Shown one piece after another: positions 16,901-18,373 of a DNA stretch of 18,373 nucleotides; position 1 is the stretch's first letter, and every line of letters begins with the position of its first letter. The notes under the pieces were generated by a model. That model had not been told where the DNA came from and did no database searches. It saw only the letters and a list, made by a program, of their open reading frames with translations. The position numbers and the translations under genes were made by a program. Source of the stretch: GCA-2730975 sp964576585 (GTDB lineage: Bacteria > Verrucomicrobiota > Verrucomicrobiia > Opitutales > Seribacteraceae); the NCBI GenBank assembly GCA_964576585.1, contig CAZNWO010000059.1:1-18373 (forward strand), read 5' to 3'.

Positions 16901-18373
16901 ATCAAATCATTTTAGAGGTGAACGACGGTCAGGATTCCGCTCTTCAAACCTTCTCCTTGAGTGTCGTTACTGGAAGCGCATCTCCTAAGATCGATCAGGG
17001 GTCGCAAATCTTCGTGAACATGGATGAGGACGGAATTCCGCTTGCTTGGAAATCTCCCCATTTGTCCGCGACCGGTGGTGACGGCAGCCTGCTTAGTTGG
17101 TCGCTGGAGGAAAACGCAACCAGTGGAATGGTTCTGGTTGCAGGCTCAGGTTCATCTCCGTCCGTGCTTAACTACATTCCCAATGGAAACTTCAATGGGT
17201 CGGATAGCTTTGTCGTAAAAGTCACCGATGGCACACTGAGCGACCAAGTGAAGGTTACGGTAATGGTTGCCTCTGTAAACGATGTGCCGCGTTTCCTCGC
17301 TAAGCCACCTGCCGAAATTGAAGCTGGAAAGGTTTTTTCCTTCGTTCTCAATACGGAGGATGCCGATGTCGGGCAGAGTAGGAGTTTGGAATTATTGAAG
17401 TCTCCGGAGTGGATTACACTCTTGGATGCAGGCAACGGGACTGGGTTCCTCTATGGAGTTCCGGAAGCAGGGCTGTCGGGCAATTTCGAAACCATAATCG
17501 CAGTAACGGATTCCGCCGGTGCCCGACAGCAACTTGTTCACGTGTTGCGTATTCGGAATGATGGCGACTCCGCATTTTCTCTTGAGGGACCTCCCGTAGT
17601 TCGCCTACCCTTGGGAGCGGAATTTAATGACCCCGGATACTTACTTGGTGATGGAGGAGCATCCGCAGCTTCTACCGTAAAAGTGAGTGGAGAGGTCGAC
17701 GTCAGTTCTCCCGGCACTTACACGCTGACTTATTCGGCAGTTGATTCAGACGGAAAGGAGTCTGGCTCTCTGGAACGAAAGGTATACATACCTGATCCTG
17801 AGCGTGTACCTCGCGTTCTCGGCGTGAATGCCTTTGAAGGTGCTGTAGAAGTAAGGGCGGTGGGAACCGACGCTTATGGAAACCAGTATTCGACTGGAGT
17901 TTTCCACGGTCATGCAACTTTCGGCGATTTTTCTTTGCAGGCCACTGGTTCGGACGCCTTTGTCTCTTGCCGTGATGCCAACGGTTCCATTCGTTGGGCT
18001 AAACGCTTGGGCGGACTGGATGTCGTCGAGACAACGGATCTTGCCGTTTCACCTGATGGCACCCTTTATCTGACCGGTAATTTTCAAGGAGTTTGCGAAA
18101 TCGATGATCTTGCTCTAGCTGCTTCAGGTCGTTCCGATGGGTTCCTGCTCAAACTGGACAACTCAGGCTCGGTTTCTTGGGCTAAACCCGTTGGAGGTTC
18201 GGGTGTCGATCGTTCCGAAAGTGTTTCCGTGGCCCCGGATGGTTCGGTGCGATGGGTAGGCAGTTTCAGCGAGGAGGCTCTCTTGGGCGGAGATGCCGTC
18301 AGTTCTGCTGGTGCCACCGACGTCTTTATTGCAAAATTGTTGCCGACTGGAACATTCGACTGGATACAAACCG
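10846..18373 (+). CDS. Giant multidomain Ig-like/LamG/tandem-repeat secreted protein, second visible part (open at 3' end)
   Basis: Frame 1 is open from the end of gap 3 to the window edge, about 2,509 codons, with no stop. The first residues (GLVDDLRLYG) are the terminal strand of the LamG that begins before the gap, so this is the continuation of the upstream segment and not a new gene. By residue of this segment: LamG end and Big-like second half 1-76, MBG-like 78-158, Big-like host with LamG 160-455, Big-like 457-542, LamG 543-769, three Big-like 776-1029, ten 97-residue Ig/cadherin-like repeats 1033-1954 (one junction lost in gap 4), He_PIG and cadherin-like modules 1955-2245, DUF5011-like 2246-2317, SBBP-like propeller from 2318. 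Acidic Asp/Asn-rich loops in the repeats suggest calcium binding, as known for cadherin-like modules. No C-terminal sorting signal is visible because the end lies outside. Confidence 0.93.
11077..11319 (+). other. MBG-like Ig module
   Basis: APLTISADDKIRNVGQPNPS, LTYSISGFLGDDNES and a final FITFVDGSMIVSNK are the signature of the MBG family of bacterial Ig-like modules (ADDxxRxxGxxNPxLxYxIxGF). About 81 residues, directly between Big-like modules, as is common for this family. Confidence 0.75.
11323..12210 (+). other. Big-like module 2, split by LamG 8
   Basis: First piece 11323-11472: EQSIAWGQDMSAVEINQF, LNASSSSGLPVVYSIDNPLV, then AESAVTLQG. Second piece 12091-12210: GLGDFNRIRVRGAGIASITA, EQPGNATFAPAVGKKISLSV. 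Joined, this is a complete Big-like module; the break lies at the hairpin between the SxNPLVA strand and the VTIxxxG strand. Confidence 0.65.
11473..12090 (+). other. LamG module 8 (DDVRxY subtype), inserted in Big-like 2
   Basis: Entry NLETWWKMDAYQGIDVDDAS, then GKFGFGLLLDGIDDHVLV, RTISLWFKTAVDNRPILAYG, DGKWHHLTLVSPDE, LYLDGIQVAQG and MLDDVRFYSADLNSS. About 206 residues, complete. Confidence 0.85.
12214..12471 (+). other. Big-like module 3 (uninterrupted)
   Basis: MDQIIAFDPLPNKSIGDFDF, GSGLPVEYSSSNPLVASI, KLRSAGTTSITASQSGGASY, NPAPSVTQVLSVG. It shows the full strand order of the family and therefore where the guests in copies 1 and 2 are placed. Confidence 0.75.
12472..13152 (+). other. LamG module 9 (HKWG subtype)
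   Basis: Entry PGMALWLDGHNVNADSVPD, YLWSDSSGNNRNAIQG, AKTVFAVFRQGG, RLYVDGVDKG, GIAEVVIYDQLLPV and YLAHKWGLVGQLDSSHPHK. It lies between two Big-like modules rather than inside one. Confidence 0.8.
13171..13932 (+). repeat. Three tandem Big-like modules (4, 5 and 6)
   Basis: Units start at about 13171, 13426 and 13672, each 82 to 87 residues. Each opens with a strand of the type DQVITFDSLPGK or VDQTISFAPIP, has a SSSGLxVxYxSxNPxVASV core, a GxTTxxAxQxGxxxF turn with NPA or QAA, and a final EL/TVIVxK strand. They are diverged, uninterrupted copies of the split modules upstream. Confidence 0.75.
13942..16707 (+). repeat. Tandem array of ten 97-residue Ig/cadherin-like repeats
   Basis: Unit starts: 13942, 14233, 14524, (fourth starts inside gap 4, ends 14961), 14962, 15253, 15544, 15835, 16126, 16417. 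Each fully visible unit is exactly 291 bases (97 codons), with no indel. Consensus landmarks are VxNPLPDxNxxED near residue 1, LxNVFxDxDDDNxSI near residues 22-36, LxLxF near 58-62, GxxxVTxxGTSNG near 67-79 and VxPVDDPP at the end. The DxDDDN loop suggests calcium binding, as in tandem-95, VCBS and cadherin-like repeats. Units 8 to 10 are the most diverged: unit 8 lacks the ED pair, and units 9 and 10 have DPD in place of DxDD. Confidence 0.9.
14760..14859. other. Assembly gap 4 (100 N placeholder) inside the repeat array
   Basis: Exactly 100 N, frame 1 on both sides. It hides the end of repeat 3 and most of repeat 4. Because every other unit is 291 bases, and 236 bases of repeat 3 plus 102 of repeat 4 are visible, the missing length should be 244 bases, or 244 plus a multiple of 291 if whole units are also missing. 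Confidence 0.95.
16708..17580 (+). other. He_PIG-like, cadherin-like, He_PIG-like module block
   Basis: Three modules in a row. 16708-16983: VTTVSLDSPYSYSIAANDPD, LPSWLQLLDAGDGTASLSGR, a dystroglycan-type cadherin/He_PIG form. 16984-17289: a tandem-95/VCBS-type module with MDEDG near the start and YIPNGNFNGSDSFVVKVTDG near the end. 17290-17580: IEAGKVFSFVLNTEDADVGQ, SPEWITLLDAGNGTGFLYGV, a second dystroglycan-type copy. The WLQLLDAGDGT and WITLLDAGNGT cores mark the two outer modules as related. Confidence 0.7.
17581..17796 (+). other. DUF5011-like Ig module
   Basis: VVRLPLGAEFNDPGYLLGDG followed by VSGEVDVSSPGTYTLTYSAV and DSDGKE is the standard DUF5011 layout (ExFxDPGxxxxD, GxVDxxxPGTYxxTYxAxDxxG). 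About 72 residues. Confidence 0.75.
17797..18373 (+). other. SBBP-type beta-propeller repeats (start; continues past window)
   Basis: Blades recur with about 50 to 60 residues: TDAYGNQYSTGVFHG with SDAFVSCRDANGSIRWAKRL; then SPDGTLYLTGNFQG with RSDGFLLKLDNSGSVSWAKP; then APDGSVRWVGSFSE with ATDVFIAKLLPTGTFDWIQ. The pattern DxxGNxYxTGxF, SDxFVxKxDxxGxxxWAK is the SBBP repeat, thought to form a propeller. At least three blades are visible, and the frame is open at the edge. Confidence 0.8.

Noticed and set aside
1..18373. Promoters, terminators, RNA genes or mobile elements
   Set aside because: The whole window is coding on the plus strand, and I saw no inverted repeats, transposase motifs or tRNA/rRNA sequence.

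Overview
This window lies entirely inside one gigantic plus-strand gene. Neither the start nor the end is present. An open frame runs from base 3 (frame 3) to an N gap at 10746, then resumes in frame 1 at 10846 and stays open to the right edge. About 5,990 residues of protein can be read. There is no intergenic space, RNA gene, promoter, terminator, insertion sequence or CRISPR array. Every minus-strand or out-of-frame ORF is a shadow of this gene.

The protein is a mosaic of secreted, adhesin-type beta modules, rich in Gly, Asn, Asp, Ser and Thr, with only about seven cysteines. In order it carries: the tail of a LamG/concanavalin-A-like domain, a putative Ig (He_PIG-like) module, an FN3-like module, LamG 2, an FN3-like module holding a LamG and a PA14-like insert, three long glycine-rich modules, a second PA14-like module, FN3-like modules, LamG 4 to 6, another He_PIG-like module, then a series of Big/MBG-type Ig-like modules with LamG 7 to 9 in and between them. 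After these come ten 97-residue tandem Ig/cadherin-like repeats, cadherin/He_PIG-like modules, a DUF5011-like module and the start of an SBBP-type beta-propeller.

The organism is probably a member of the Verrucomicrobiota or a relative in the PVC group. This rests on remembered similarity: LamG variants ending in a HKWG...HPYK signature, FN3-like modules with a YYG..DGG core, and glycine-rich modules recur in giant secreted proteins there. It is an inference, not a search result. Four N runs of exactly 100 bases are scaffold placeholders, so this is a draft or metagenome-derived assembly. One placeholder (10746-10845) has the wrong length modulo 3 and creates a false stop at 10869-10871.

The most interesting feature is nesting. 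LamG-type modules sit inside loops of other beta-sandwich modules, whose sequence resumes after the guest. Two FN3-like hosts are interrupted at the same B-C loop by the HKWG LamG subtype. Two Big-like hosts are interrupted at the same hairpin by the DDVRxY LamG subtype. One FN3-like host has a second, PA14-like guest in another loop, and one LamG seems to hold a discoidin-like insert. The 97-residue array has an invariant unit length, which allows an exact prediction (244 bp) of the true size of the gap inside it. A role in adhesion or polysaccharide binding at the cell surface is likely but is inferred only from module types.
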